A stretch of DNA of 32,737 nucleotides from Fulvivirga kasyanovii (GCF_009711405.1 NZ_SMLW01000661.1:1-32737), one strand, 5' to 3'; counted from the first letter of the stretch, positions 18,143 to 24,811 are shown. Notes: generated from the letters alone by a model not told the origin. Translations and numbers: made by a program.

Positions 18143-18639
18143 GGTTTGTCTTTATGTTTCTTCTTCACATCAGCAGGGATATCACAGTTCTTCCATTCCC
18201 TGGTATCGGTCAGGTGAAAAATCTTCCAGCCCACTTCCGACTTAAACAGGTGAAAAGCATCCACTCCGCAATGGCTGAACTTGTCCCCTGCATAAAATGC
18301 ATATTTAGTCCATACCTGGGCCAGGTTTCCGTCTATCCTTATTTCGGTATCCCAGATAGGTTCGTCCCATACCACATCATGCGGAGACCCCACGGCATCC
18401 AGAAACCCCTGTAACGATCCCTTGTGAAGTACCGGCTTACCTTCTTTATTGGTAAGTGTGGTATAAAGCTCTACTTCATCGTAAAATACGGTATGCACCA
18501 TAGAACTGTCACCAGCCCGCATCCCTTCAAATAGCTGTTCTACAACCGCCAGTACGGCCTCTTCTTCACTGTTACTTTGGGCATAGAGGCCATTGCAAAA
18601 CCAAAAGCACAGCGTAATGGGAATTATAATCTTTTTCAT
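18139..18639 (-). CDS. Exported NTF2-like (SnoaL/DUF4440-type) protein
   Basis: Starting at the ATG at 18639 (MKKIIIPITLCFWFCNGLYA-QSN) the protein has 166 residues and a good signal peptide. An in-frame Met at 18669 would place 10 residues before it and was rejected. The mature part begins with EEEAVLAVVEQLFEGMRAGD, then has ...DEVELYTTLTNKEG, WDTEIRIDGNLAQVWTKYAF and CGVDAFHLFKSEVGWKIFHL. This is the conical alpha+beta fold pattern of NTF2-like/DUF4440 proteins. Such proteins bind small ligands or act as accessory subunits, and no catalytic residue can be assigned. It is the first gene of the cassette with the histidine phosphatase (4-nt overlap) and the T9SS amidase. Confidence 0.8.
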   Translation of the reverse strand: MKKIIIPITLCFWFCNGLYAQSNSEEEAVLAVVEQLFEGMRAGDSSMVHTVFYDEVELYTTLTNKEGKPVLHKGSLQGFLDAVGSPHDVVWDEPIWDTEIRIDGNLAQVWTKYAFYAGDKFSHCGVDAFHLFKSEVGWKIFHLTDTREWKNCDIPADVKKKHKDKP

Positions 18640-18794
18640 ATTTATAAATTTAATATCAACAAGAAGCACCAGGAATATGTATTAAGGTAACGGCCCACCC
18701 TAAATGTATGAAGGGTTATTATTTAAGCGGCAAAAAATAGGCTTCCGGTTATCGATTATAATGTTAACTTTATAATGTAAAGTGACTAATAAAC

Positions 18795-19946
18795 ATGAAA
18801 AAACACCTTTTGTTAACCATTACCTGTGTACTTATGGCTTTTGCACTGAAAGCTCAGGTATTGGATAGTCTTGAGGAAAAACTGGCTACAGCGGAGGGAA
18901 AGGAAAAAGTGAATACCCTCAACGCTTTATACGCTGTTTACAACCAGCTAAACCCTGCAATGGCATTGGAGTACGCAAAAAGTGCACTCGAACTGGCCTC
19001 TGAGATTAACTACCCCAAAGGTAAAGCGGCAGCCCTGAACAATATGGGTATTATCTACAAAAACCAGGGGGTGTACGATAAGGCTCTGGAATACTACATA
19101 GAATCGCTGCGAATATCCGATGAAACCGGCGACAAAGAGGCGCTTGCCTCCACCATGAACAACATAGGCACCGTCTATTCCCTCAAAGGCATTTATGACA
19201 AGGCACTCATCTATTTCATAGAATCTTACGAGGCCTTCAAAGAGCTTAAAGATGACCAAAAGCTGATTGGAACGCTCAACAATATCGGGAATGCATACAG
19301 TGATAAAGGGCGAGAAGATAAGGCACTGGAGTACTTTTCTGAAGCTATTAACCTATCACAAAGTCTGGGGCAACTCAACAGCAGTTCTGACCCGCTTAAC
19401 AACATTGGCAACATATACTTTTACAGGAAAGAGTATGATAAAGCGCTGGAGTACTACAACAAATCGCTTGAAGTAGAACTGAGCAACAATAACCTATTGG
19501 GACAGGCCCTGGCTTACTCCAATCTTGGGTCTACCTATTTGGAGCTAGGCAACATAAAGCAGGCCGAAGAGCATCAGAATAAAGCCAGGGAAATAGCCGT
19601 TAATATTCAGGCCAATCCCATCCTAAAGCTAATCTATCAGGGTCTATCAACTATTTACTATCGCAAAGGGGATTACAAACAAGCCTATGACTACCGTTTG
19701 CTCTACGATGAAACAAAGGAAAGCATACAGAATGAGGAAAGCAGCAGAAGGCTTGCCCAACTGGAAATTGCCTTTGAACTTCAGCAAAAGGAAAAAGAAC
19801 TGGAACTGCTCAAGCAAGACAGGGAAATAAAAGACTTGCAGGTAGAAAACAGCCGGATAGTCATCCTGCTGGGCCTAATGGGCACGATTATGTTTATTGG
19901 TGCCGGTTTTGTTATCTTCAAGCTTAGAAAGATCAAGAGACTATAA
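18795..19946 (+). CDS. TPR-repeat protein with coiled coil and C-terminal membrane anchor
   Basis: This 383-residue protein has a signal peptide (cleavage near LKA-QVL, residue 20). About six tetratricopeptide repeats lie between roughly 40 and 290; repeated cores include NNMGIIYKNQGVYDKALEYY, NNIGTVYSLKGIYDKALIYF and NNIGNIYFYRKEYDKALEYY. A Glu/Lys-rich coiled coil follows at about 300-350, then one hydrophobic helix (VILLGLMGTIMFIGAGFVIF). The protein stops seven residues after that helix. The order exported TPR, coiled coil, membrane helix is the sensor half of many Bacteroidota TPR histidine kinases and TPR-HTH proteins, but no output domain follows. It may signal through a partner, be a decayed sensor, or be a periplasmic scaffold. 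The HD hydrolase gene starts 4 nt downstream. Confidence 0.85.
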   Translation: MKKHLLLTITCVLMAFALKAQVLDSLEEKLATAEGKEKVNTLNALYAVYNQLNPAMALEYAKSALELASEINYPKGKAAALNNMGIIYKNQGVYDKALEYYIESLRISDETGDKEALASTMNNIGTVYSLKGIYDKALIYFIESYEAFKELKDDQKLIGTLNNIGNAYSDKGREDKALEYFSEAINLSQSLGQLNSSSDPLNNIGNIYFYRKEYDKALEYYNKSLEVELSNNNLLGQALAYSNLGSTYLELGNIKQAEEHQNKAREIAVNIQANPILKLIYQGLSTIYYRKGDYKQAYDYRLLYDETKESIQNEESSRRLAQLEIAFELQQKEKELELLKQDREIKDLQVENSRIVILLGLMGTIMFIGAGFVIFKLRKIKRL

Positions 19947-19950
19947 ATTC

Positions 19951-20490
19951 ATGACCAGAGAAAAAGCCCGGGAAATACTGGAGAGTATGACCCAAGGAGA
20001 CAGCCTGCTGCGCCATGCCCGTAGTGTGGAAATTGTAATGGAAAGCTATGCTCATAAATTAGGGGAAGATCCGGTAGAATGGGCCAACACCGGCTTGCTA
20101 CATGATGCCGACTATGAAGCTTACCCGGAAGAGCACCCCAACAGAATAGTGAACCAACTGCGCGAACTTGGTGAGGAAAAAATGGCCCACGCCATATCCG
20201 CCCACTACACCAAGTGGAATGTACCCTATGAAAACAGCCTGGACAAGGCACTGCTGGCTTGCGATGAGCTCACCGGCTTCGTGATAGCCTGCTGCCATGT
20301 ACGCCCGGAAGGTATCGACAGCCTGACCAGCAAATCGGTAATTAAGAAACTAAAACAGAAAGGCTTTGCTGCAAAAGTTGAGCGCGATGAGGTTTACAAA
20401 GGAGCTGAACTATTTGAAGTAGACCTGAAAGAACATATCGATTTTATCATTGAAGCGCTAAAGGAGCATAAGGAAGAACTAGGGATATAG
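19951..20490 (+). CDS. HD-superfamily predicted hydrolase (COG2316-like)
   Basis: Starting at the ATG at 19951 the protein has 179 residues. An upstream in-frame Met at 19897 would overlap the TPR gene by 50 nt and add unrelated sequence. HD-domain metal ligands are visible as His22 in LRHARS, His51-Asp52 in LLHDADYE, later His residues near 62-85, and Asp105 in LACDELTGF. The block DELTGFVIACCHVRPEGIDSL, followed by SKSVIKKLKQKGFAAKVER (split here for length), is characteristic of the COG2316 family of small HD hydrolases, probably phosphohydrolases of unknown substrate. The 4-nt spacing to the TPR gene implies co-transcription, which would be an unusual pairing. The fold is confident; the substrate is unknown. 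Confidence 0.85.
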   Translation: MTREKAREILESMTQGDSLLRHARSVEIVMESYAHKLGEDPVEWANTGLLHDADYEAYPEEHPNRIVNQLRELGEEKMAHAISAHYTKWNVPYENSLDKALLACDELTGFVIACCHVRPEGIDSLTSKSVIKKLKQKGFAAKVERDEVYKGAELFEVDLKEHIDFIIEALKEHKEELGI

Positions 20491-20503
20491 GTATTACTGT
20501 CCA

Positions 20504-20953
20504 TTACGGCCTTTCCTTCAAATATCCTACATGTTCATCCAGAGGGATATTACTTTTTACAAAACTTCCGCTGCCCCTGGCTATTTCTTTGCCTTTTTCA
20601 TTGAAAAGTACGGCCTCCGCCACAAATGATTTTCTTGAATTGGACACCACCCTCCCCTCAGCCCTGATCTCGCCGTAAACTACAGGCCTGAGCAGGTAAA
20701 TATTAAAAGAGGTGGTGAGTACAAAAACGTCATCAACCAATGAGTTCACTGCAAAAAAAGCAGCATCATCAAGCATCTTGAAATATACAGAGCCATGCAC
20801 GGCATTTGCTGCATGAAAATACTTGGTATCACTCTTTATTTTTACTTCCGCATACCCTTCTGCGATTTTGATCTCCGGTTTATAATATTTATTGATCGGA
20901 GCCTCATGTATATACATCCACTCCAGCTTTCTGTAATGTTCTTCGTCTGGCAT
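20504..20953 (-). CDS. Hotdog-fold thioesterase (PaaI-like)
   Basis: The start was set at the ATG at 20953 (149 residues); the frame extends three codons further to a TTG. The hotdog core is visible: HAANAVHGSVYFKMLDDAAF with the HGS..F..LDDAA active-site motif of PaaI-type acyl-CoA thioesterases, then LTTSFNIYLLRPV and AEGRVVSNSRKSFVAEA. It probably hydrolyses acyl-CoA thioesters; the substrate is unknown. It is convergent with the HD gene (13 bp between stops). A perfect -7 box (TATATTTG) lies only 6 nt before the ATG, so the message would be leaderless or nearly so. Alternatively, translation could begin at the internal Met at residue 13. Confidence 0.82.
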   Translation of the reverse strand: MPDEEHYRKLEWMYIHEAPINKYYKPEIKIAEGYAEVKIKSDTKYFHAANAVHGSVYFKMLDDAAFFAVNSLVDDVFVLTTSFNIYLLRPVVYGEIRAEGRVVSNSRKSFVAEAVLFNEKGKEIARGSGSFVKSNIPLDEHVGYLKERP

Positions 20954-20959
20954 AATTTT

Positions 20960-20967
20960 CAAATATA
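20960..20967 (-). promoter_or_regulatory. Candidate -7 box for the thioesterase gene
   Basis: On the minus strand this reads TATATTTG, an exact match to TAnnTTTG. The -33 region is T/A-rich without a clear TTG. Its closeness to the ATG implies a start point at or beside the first codon. Confidence 0.35.
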
Positions 20968-21038
20968 GCTTACAACGTAAAATAACTTAATCTTATGATA
21001 ATTACCCTGGGTTTACTTTCTCTTTAACAAAGAATGAT

Positions 21039-21046
21039 TAAATTTG
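21039..21046 (+). promoter_or_regulatory. Candidate -7 box for the 42-residue membrane protein gene
   Basis: TAAATTTG matches TAnnTTTG exactly. The -33 position has TTT instead of TTG. Transcription would start near 21053, giving a leader of about 30 nt before the ATG at 21083, a normal distance for this phylum. Confidence 0.45.
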
Positions 21047-21082
21047 ACCTCGATTAAAACAACCGCTGAAAATTCGATTATT

Positions 21083-21211
21083 ATGGAACAATACGTTGGA
21101 GACGGAGCAAGCTTATTCATTACCATAGTGGCATGTCTTGCAGGTTTTGGAGCAGCAATTGGACTGCTTGACTTCATGAAAACAAAAAAAGAAGAGCCTA
21201 AAGAAGAATAA
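21083..21211 (+). CDS. Small single-pass membrane protein, 42 residues
   Basis: The ATG at 21083 opens a 42-codon frame that ends at TAA 21209-21211. The product starts MEQYVGDGASLF, has one hydrophobic helix rich in small residues (about 11-31, ITIVACLAGFGAAIGLLDF) and ends in a charged tail (KTKKEEPKEE). Support for a real gene comes from three things: an exact TAnnTTTG box 37-44 nt upstream, a strong terminator starting 23 nt after the stop, and a protein-like composition with a positive-then-acidic tail after the helix. I do not recognise a family. The Gly/Ala-spaced helix could pack against other membrane helices, so a small accessory subunit is possible; that is inference. Confidence 0.65.
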   Translation: MEQYVGDGASLFITIVACLAGFGAAIGLLDFMKTKKEEPKEE

Positions 21212-21233
21212 TATATAAAGGTCGTTATAAAAC

Positions 21234-21270
21234 AAAAAAGGCATGAGTGGAATCCATTCATGCCTTTTTT
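21234..21270. terminator. Strong bidirectional intrinsic terminator
   Basis: An A-run (21234-21239) is followed by GGCATGAGTGG (21240-21250), loop AAT, CCATTCATGCC (21254-21264; one wobble pair) and T6 (21265-21270). The A-run/T-run symmetry makes it work on both strands. It would serve the 42-residue gene on + and the FKBP gene on -, whose stop is at 21289. Confidence 0.85.
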
Positions 21271-21288
21271 GTACAGGTACTGAGATTA

Positions 21289-21717
21289 TTAACCAATCTC
21301 TACTAACTCTATGTCAAAAACAAGATCCTTACCAGCCAAAGGATGGTTAGCATCAATTTCAATAGTGTCAGCTTCCACTTTAGTAACTACTACCGGGATA
21401 GACTGTCCGTTAGGCTGTTGCATAGCTAGCTGTTGGCCTACTTCAGGCTTTAAGTCAGCAGGTAGCTGGGCTTTAGGTACTTCTACCACCATTTCATCAT
21501 TTCTTTCTCCGTAAGCCTCATCAGAAGGAATATTAGCAGTTTTTGTATCTCCCACTTTCATTCCTGTTACAGCTTTATCAAATCCGGCTATCATCATACC
21601 GGCTCCTAATTCAAATTCCAAAGGTTCTCTATTCACTGAAGAATCAAATACAGACCCATCATTCAGTTTACCTGTGTAGTGTACTTTTACTCTGTCGCCT
21701 TTTTTTGCTTCAGACAT
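21289..21717 (-). CDS. FKBP-type peptidyl-prolyl cis-trans isomerase (SlyD/SlpA-like)
   Basis: This 142-residue cytoplasmic protein has an FKBP core split by an insert-in-flap domain. Residues 1-70 include GDRVKVHYTGKLNDGSVFDS and GAGMMIAGFDKAVTGMKVGD. The flap domain lies at about 70-120 (YGERNDEMVVEVPKAQLP). The C-terminal DANHPLAGKDLVFDIELVEI is the SlyD/SlpA signature. It catalyses proline isomerisation and acts as a folding chaperone. There is no His/Cys-rich metal-binding tail as in E. coli SlyD. The gene has its own promoter candidate (21770-21777) and ends at a strong bidirectional terminator, so it is probably monocistronic. Confidence 0.93.
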   Translation of the reverse strand: MSEAKKGDRVKVHYTGKLNDGSVFDSSVNREPLEFELGAGMMIAGFDKAVTGMKVGDTKTANIPSDEAYGERNDEMVVEVPKAQLPADLKPEVGQQLAMQQPNGQSIPVVVTKVEADTIEIDANHPLAGKDLVFDIELVEIG

Positions 21718-21769
21718 AATAAAATATTTAATAGTAATTTATAATCGATCCTTGACTTTCAAGGTTGTG

Positions 21770-21777
21770 CAAAGGTA
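21770..21777 (-). promoter_or_regulatory. Candidate -7 box for the FKBP gene
   Basis: On the minus strand this reads TACCTTTG, followed by C, the classical Bacteroidota TAnnTTTGC form. The expected -33 position is T-rich (TTT) rather than TTG. The leader to the ATG at 21717 would be about 45 nt. Confidence 0.55.
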
Positions 21778-21861
21778 CGGAAACAAGCCCTAATAAAAAA
21801 TTTTGAAGCATTGTGTACCTTTTCGTATTTCGCTGCATTATGTAAGTAATTCATTTCCAAA

Positions 21862-21955
21862 ACAATGTTTGTGTGGTTCCGTCTGCAGCGGAAAAACATT
21901 GTGAAGGCGGACAATATCCGGCCGCTGAGCCGAAGACAGCAGGCCGGATATTTTT
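21862..21955 (+). ncRNA. Structured leader or small RNA ending in a terminator, upstream of the sigma factor gene
   Basis: Two consecutive hairpins are seen. The first pairs ACAATGTTT (21862-21870) with AAACATTGT (21894-21902) perfectly; after a one-sided 6-nt bulge, TTCCG (21877-21881) pairs with CGGAA (21889-21893) around a 7-nt loop. The second pairs AATATCCGGCC (21913-21923) with GGCCGGATATT (21942-21952) perfectly, with inner GCTG/CAGC pairing, and runs into T5 (21951-21955). No plus-strand gene lies just upstream, because the 42-residue gene already ends at its own terminator. This is therefore either a small RNA or an attenuator in the leader of the sigma gene, whose ATG is 31 nt further on. 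CAGCGG (21886-21891) could alternatively pair with CCGCTG (21922-21927). No Rfam family is recognised. Confidence 0.45.
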
Positions 21956-21986
21956 AAAATACCTTTAATGATCGTAAATTATAGTA

Positions 21987-22661
21987 ATGCTTACCCATAC
22001 CACAAACATCGTACTCCCATGGCCCAAGGCGGTACGCAACCTTGTTGATGTTATATTCAACATCTTCTATGATCAGGTTAGCACTTCCACATATCACAAA
22101 AAAGAGGAGGAAATCCTTACTGAGTACAACATCATCAAAAAATGCCAGAACAACCCCGAGCATTTTGCCCCTTTGTACAGGAAATACTACGATCAGGTGT
22201 TCATGTTCACCTATAAAAGGGTAGACCACCTGGAGGCAGCCGCAGATATTACCTCACGGGTTTTCTTAAAATGCCTGAAAAACATAGGCAGGTACAAATA
22301 TCAGGGAGTGCCATTCTCTGCCTGGCTGTATAAGATCGCCATCAATGAAGTAAATATGTTTTTCCGGCAGCAAAGCAAAATGGAGCGAACCGTAAGCCTG
22401 GATCATCATGACATGCGACAGCTTTTTGATGAAATTGACTACCAGGAAGTCCAAATTGATCCCGAGGTACTCATTACCGTGCTGCTTGAGCAACTGGATG
22501 AAAAAGAGATACAGTTTATAGAGCTGAGGTTTTTCGAAAACAGATCATTCAAAGAAATAGGGTATTTGCTCGGCCTGTCAGAGACCAATGCCAAGATAAA
22601 AACCTACAGAATACTTAAAAAGCTAAAGAAGATCTCAAAGCAGGTTAACTATAACGACTAA
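21987..22661 (+). CDS. ECF-like sigma-70 family RNA polymerase sigma factor
   Basis: This 224-residue protein has region 2 at about 60-130 (FAPLYRKYYDQVFMFTYKRV, DITSRVFLKCL, FSAWLYKIAINEVNMFFRQ). Region 4 is at about 165-218, with a helix-turn-helix (SFKEIGYLLGLSETNAKIKT). Regions 1.1 and 3 are absent, as in ECF (group 4) sigma factors. It redirects RNA polymerase to a special promoter set. The first about 45 residues (starting MLTHTTNIVLPWPKAV) precede the usual ECF start (near LTEYNIIKKC). No internal ATG lies closer to that point, so the ATG at 21987 is used with some doubt. A terminator-like hairpin ends 31 nt upstream. A membrane protein gene (4-nt gap) and an exported protein gene follow. 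No ZAS-type or FecR-type anti-sigma is present. Confidence 0.9.
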   Translation: MLTHTTNIVLPWPKAVRNLVDVIFNIFYDQVSTSTYHKKEEEILTEYNIIKKCQNNPEHFAPLYRKYYDQVFMFTYKRVDHLEAAADITSRVFLKCLKNIGRYKYQGVPFSAWLYKIAINEVNMFFRQQSKMERTVSLDHHDMRQLFDEIDYQEVQIDPEVLITVLLEQLDEKEIQFIELRFFENRSFKEIGYLLGLSETNAKIKTYRILKKLKKISKQVNYND

Positions 22662-22665
22662 TCCC

Positions 22666-22929
22666 ATGGCAAAAATAAAAGTAAAAATTAACGCACCGGC
22701 ACCGTCTATAGAAACCATTCACCAGTATCGGAACTTCAACCGGTTTATGGACCAGTATAAAAAATACTACTCCACCACCGGGATCAGGGACATGCTCTAC
22801 AACGATCGAAAAAAACTGGTCTACATTGTGATTATTATCCTGTTTCTGATGTTGCTGTTGTTTGTAGAAGATCTACATGGTACGGGGTCGGGAAAACATG
22901 CGAAATCAAAAATTGAACTATTGGATTAA
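22666..22929 (+). CDS. Small single-pass membrane protein next to sigma factor (possible regulator)
   Basis: This 87-residue protein is not one I recognise. About 50 polar, basic residues come first (MAKIKVKINAPAPSIETIHQ, then FNRFMDQYKKYY and DRKK). One strongly hydrophobic helix follows at about 51-67 (LVYIVIIILFLMLLLFV), then a short hydrophilic tail. Basic residues before the helix suggest that the N-terminus is cytoplasmic. It starts 4 nt after the sigma factor stop, the position normally taken by an anti-sigma factor, and the cytoplasmic-domain/one-helix layout would suit one. It lacks the HxxxCxxC zinc-binding anti-sigma motif. The anti-sigma role is inferred from position only. Confidence 0.72.
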   Translation: MAKIKVKINAPAPSIETIHQYRNFNRFMDQYKKYYSTTGIRDMLYNDRKKLVYIVIIILFLMLLLFVEDLHGTGSGKHAKSKIELLD

Positions 22930-23521
22930 AGCGGGCCTTTTCATTTTGCTTTTGGCAGTACTGCCACAGATGGCTTGTGCCCAATACGTTGAACCTCACG
23001 AAGTATACACCGTTACTTCCGGCGACTCCACATTATCTAAAAAATTCATCAAGGCACTATGCGAGGCGGCACGCACCAAATCAGGTGCCGAACGCCCGGG
23101 CCTGCCATCCGACCTTGAGGCACTGATCGTACTGGCTGCCGGTACCGGTTACAACGATGCCGACCAACCACAAAAAAGCCTGAAATGGCATGAGAAATAT
23201 GGTAGCAGTTGCTACTGCCCCGCATCTAAAAACTTCCCTGAAGGCAGTATCCTCCGCCAGGTAGTACATGCCAACTTTCGGGAGTTTGCCAATATCGTAG
23301 GCCCAAACAACAGGCTTACCCTTGACCTGCTTCAAACAGACGCCGACGGACTCAATATTTTCGAATATATCAACAAGCGGCGTATGGAGATAGAAGCCAG
23401 CCATAATGATAAGCGGTTTGAATTTCAGCAAGACGAACAATGGAAGGACGTTATGTTCTTTTACTTTCTGTTTTCGGAATACCGGGTCATTTTAATGCGC
23501 CAGATGGAAGAAGGCCATTGA
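22898..23521 (+). CDS. Exported protein of unknown function, third gene of the sigma operon
   Basis: The ATG at 22898 gives a 207-residue product with a clear signal peptide (WIKAGLFILLLAVLPQMACA-QYV). A Met at 22877 would add seven residues before it. The reading frame overlaps the preceding gene by 32 nt, an unusually long overlap that implies coupling. The mature part has a helical start (STLSKKFIKALCEAARTKSG), a Gly/Asp-rich middle with two close cysteines (SSCYCPAS), and a C-terminal helical half (LDLLQTDADGLNIFEYINKR, then an aromatic MFFYFLFSEYR stretch). No enzyme motif is recognised. It could be the periplasmic sensor or a target of the sigma factor; this is inferred from gene order only. 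Confidence 0.75.
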   Translation: MRNQKLNYWIKAGLFILLLAVLPQMACAQYVEPHEVYTVTSGDSTLSKKFIKALCEAARTKSGAERPGLPSDLEALIVLAAGTGYNDADQPQKSLKWHEKYGSSCYCPASKNFPEGSILRQVVHANFREFANIVGPNNRLTLDLLQTDADGLNIFEYINKRRMEIEASHNDKRFEFQQDEQWKDVMFFYFLFSEYRVILMRQMEEGH

Positions 23522-23551
23522 CTTCAAAAATTTTTCAGGTATTTAACTCTA

Positions 23552-23581
23552 TTGCAGTCTACTTCCCAATATGTAACTTAG
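23552..23581 (+). promoter_or_regulatory. Candidate promoter for the TRIC channel gene
   Basis: TTG (23552-23554), a 19-nt spacer and TAACTTAG (23574-23581; one mismatch to TAnnTTTG) sit in the 92-bp gap before the gene. The predicted start near 23588 leaves a leader of about 26 nt. Confidence 0.4.
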
Positions 23582-23613
23582 CTGCCTCTTGTAACTCATG
23601 ACTGATATAACTT

Positions 23614-24243
23614 ATGTCTTTACTCTACGCCCTTGACATTATCGGTACGTTTGTATTTGCCATTAGTGGCATCCGATTGGCTGCAAAAAAGAAAATGGAT
23701 CTTTTTGGGGCTATGGTTATCGGCTTCGTTACGGCAGTTGGCGGCGGTACCACACGGGACGTCCTCCTTGGGAGCTACCCCGTAGCCTGGGTGCAGGACA
23801 TCAACCTGCCACTTACTATTGCCCTGGCTATGCCCTTTACCTTTATTTTCAGGAAGTATATAGTCAATCTCAAAAGGACTTTCTTCGTATTTGACACCAT
23901 CGGTATTGCACTGTTTACCATTAGTGGTATGCAAAAGGCCTTGTCTACAGGTATTCATCCGGCACTGGCGATTGTGATGGGTATGGTGTCGGCGGTTATG
24001 GGTGGTGTAATAAGGGATATTCTATGTAATGAAATTCCATTAATATTCAGAAAAGAAATTTATGCCACAGCTTGTCTGGCAGGTGGGTTGGTGTTCTTCC
24101 TGCTTGATTATTACACCGGTCTGTCTGAAAGCATCATTTACTTGATCACCACCATAGTGATCATAGTTATAAGGGTAGTATCTATAAAATACGATCTTTC
24201 TATGCCAAAAATGAAGGACGCTCCGATGGACGACAGCGATTAA
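23614..24243 (+). CDS. Trimeric intracellular cation (TRIC)-type channel, UPF0126 family
   Basis: This 209-residue inner-membrane protein has about seven hydrophobic helices in two homologous halves. Each half carries the family signature: VTAVGGGTTRDVLLGSYPVA near residue 39-58, and VSAVMGGVIRDILCNEIPLI (about 125-144) followed by FRKEIYA. The Gly-rich bend plus Arg-Asp in each half is the hallmark of prokaryotic TRIC channels (YadS/YicG type), which form homotrimers that conduct K+ or other monovalent cations. The physiological role in bacteria is poorly defined. Its 3' end overlaps the convergent thioredoxin-fold gene by 4 nt, so the two stop codons share bases. Confidence 0.92.
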   Translation: MSLLYALDIIGTFVFAISGIRLAAKKKMDLFGAMVIGFVTAVGGGTTRDVLLGSYPVAWVQDINLPLTIALAMPFTFIFRKYIVNLKRTFFVFDTIGIALFTISGMQKALSTGIHPALAIVMGMVSAVMGGVIRDILCNEIPLIFRKEIYATACLAGGLVFFLLDYYTGLSESIIYLITTIVIIVIRVVSIKYDLSMPKMKDAPMDDSD

Positions 24244-24806
24244 TTAATACTGGATTCGAAGGTCTTTTCCCAGTCTGCCCAGGAAGTGCTTTTGTAGTGG
24301 TCCCCACCAATATATTTGATAACTTTCTCAAACTGATCCGGTTTTTGATACCCCGGCATAGGCTGGATCATATTAAAATCCTCATCTAAAAAGACTACTG
24401 TCGGATAGCTTAGTTTATTATTGAGAAGGGATGCAGCCAATTGATGGTAGCCTCTTCTGCCAGATTCCACATATTTAAATACGTGGCCCCTGAACTCAAT
24501 ATCTTCAGTTTGTTCAGCATCAAGTTTAACCGGGTAATAGTTCTCGTTCAGGTATTTTGCAATTACAGGCTGGCTAAAAGTGTTTTTGTCCATTACCTTA
24601 CACCATCCGCACCAGTCGGTATATACGTCTATGAATATCTTTCTTTTCTCCTTTTTAGATTTTTTCACCGCTTCTTCAAAACTCATCCAGTTTACCGGCC
24701 CCTCACCTGCTGCTTTTTTAGATTGCTTGTCGGATATGAATGCAGAGCTCCCTAAGAATACCAGTATAAAAGCCAATGGAAATATAATTAATGCTGCTTT
24801 TCTCAT
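24240..24806 (-). CDS. Exported thioredoxin-fold protein (thioredoxin_7/DUF255-like)
   Basis: This 188-residue protein begins with a hydrophobic signal or anchor segment (MRKAALIIFPLAFILVFLGS). The thioredoxin-fold domain has the redox motif WCGWC in VYTDWCGWCKVMDKNTF (Cys pair near residues 66 and 69) and the cis-Pro loop LSYPTVVFLDED. The segment WMSFEEAVKKSKKEKRKIFI before the active site is typical of periplasmic DUF255/thioredoxin_7 proteins that reduce or shuffle disulfides in exported proteins. It lacks a long C-terminal extension. It is convergent with the TRIC gene with overlapping stops. A promoter-like TTG-N18-TATCTTTA ends 5 nt before the ATG. Confidence 0.87.
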   Translation of the reverse strand: MRKAALIIFPLAFILVFLGSSAFISDKQSKKAAGEGPVNWMSFEEAVKKSKKEKRKIFIDVYTDWCGWCKVMDKNTFSQPVIAKYLNENYYPVKLDAEQTEDIEFRGHVFKYVESGRRGYHQLAASLLNNKLSYPTVVFLDEDFNMIQPMPGYQKPDQFEKVIKYIGGDHYKSTSWADWEKTFESSIN

Positions 24807-24811
24807 AATTC

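Noticed and set aside
18640-18794. TAACTTTA at about 18763 as a promoter for the TPR gene
   Set aside because: The last base is off consensus and no TTG lies at 19-23 nt upstream, so support is too weak to list.
19897-19950. Upstream start for the HD hydrolase inside the TPR gene
   Set aside because: The added residues do not resemble the family. MTREKAREIL at 19951 is the usual N-terminus and lies 4 nt after the TPR stop.
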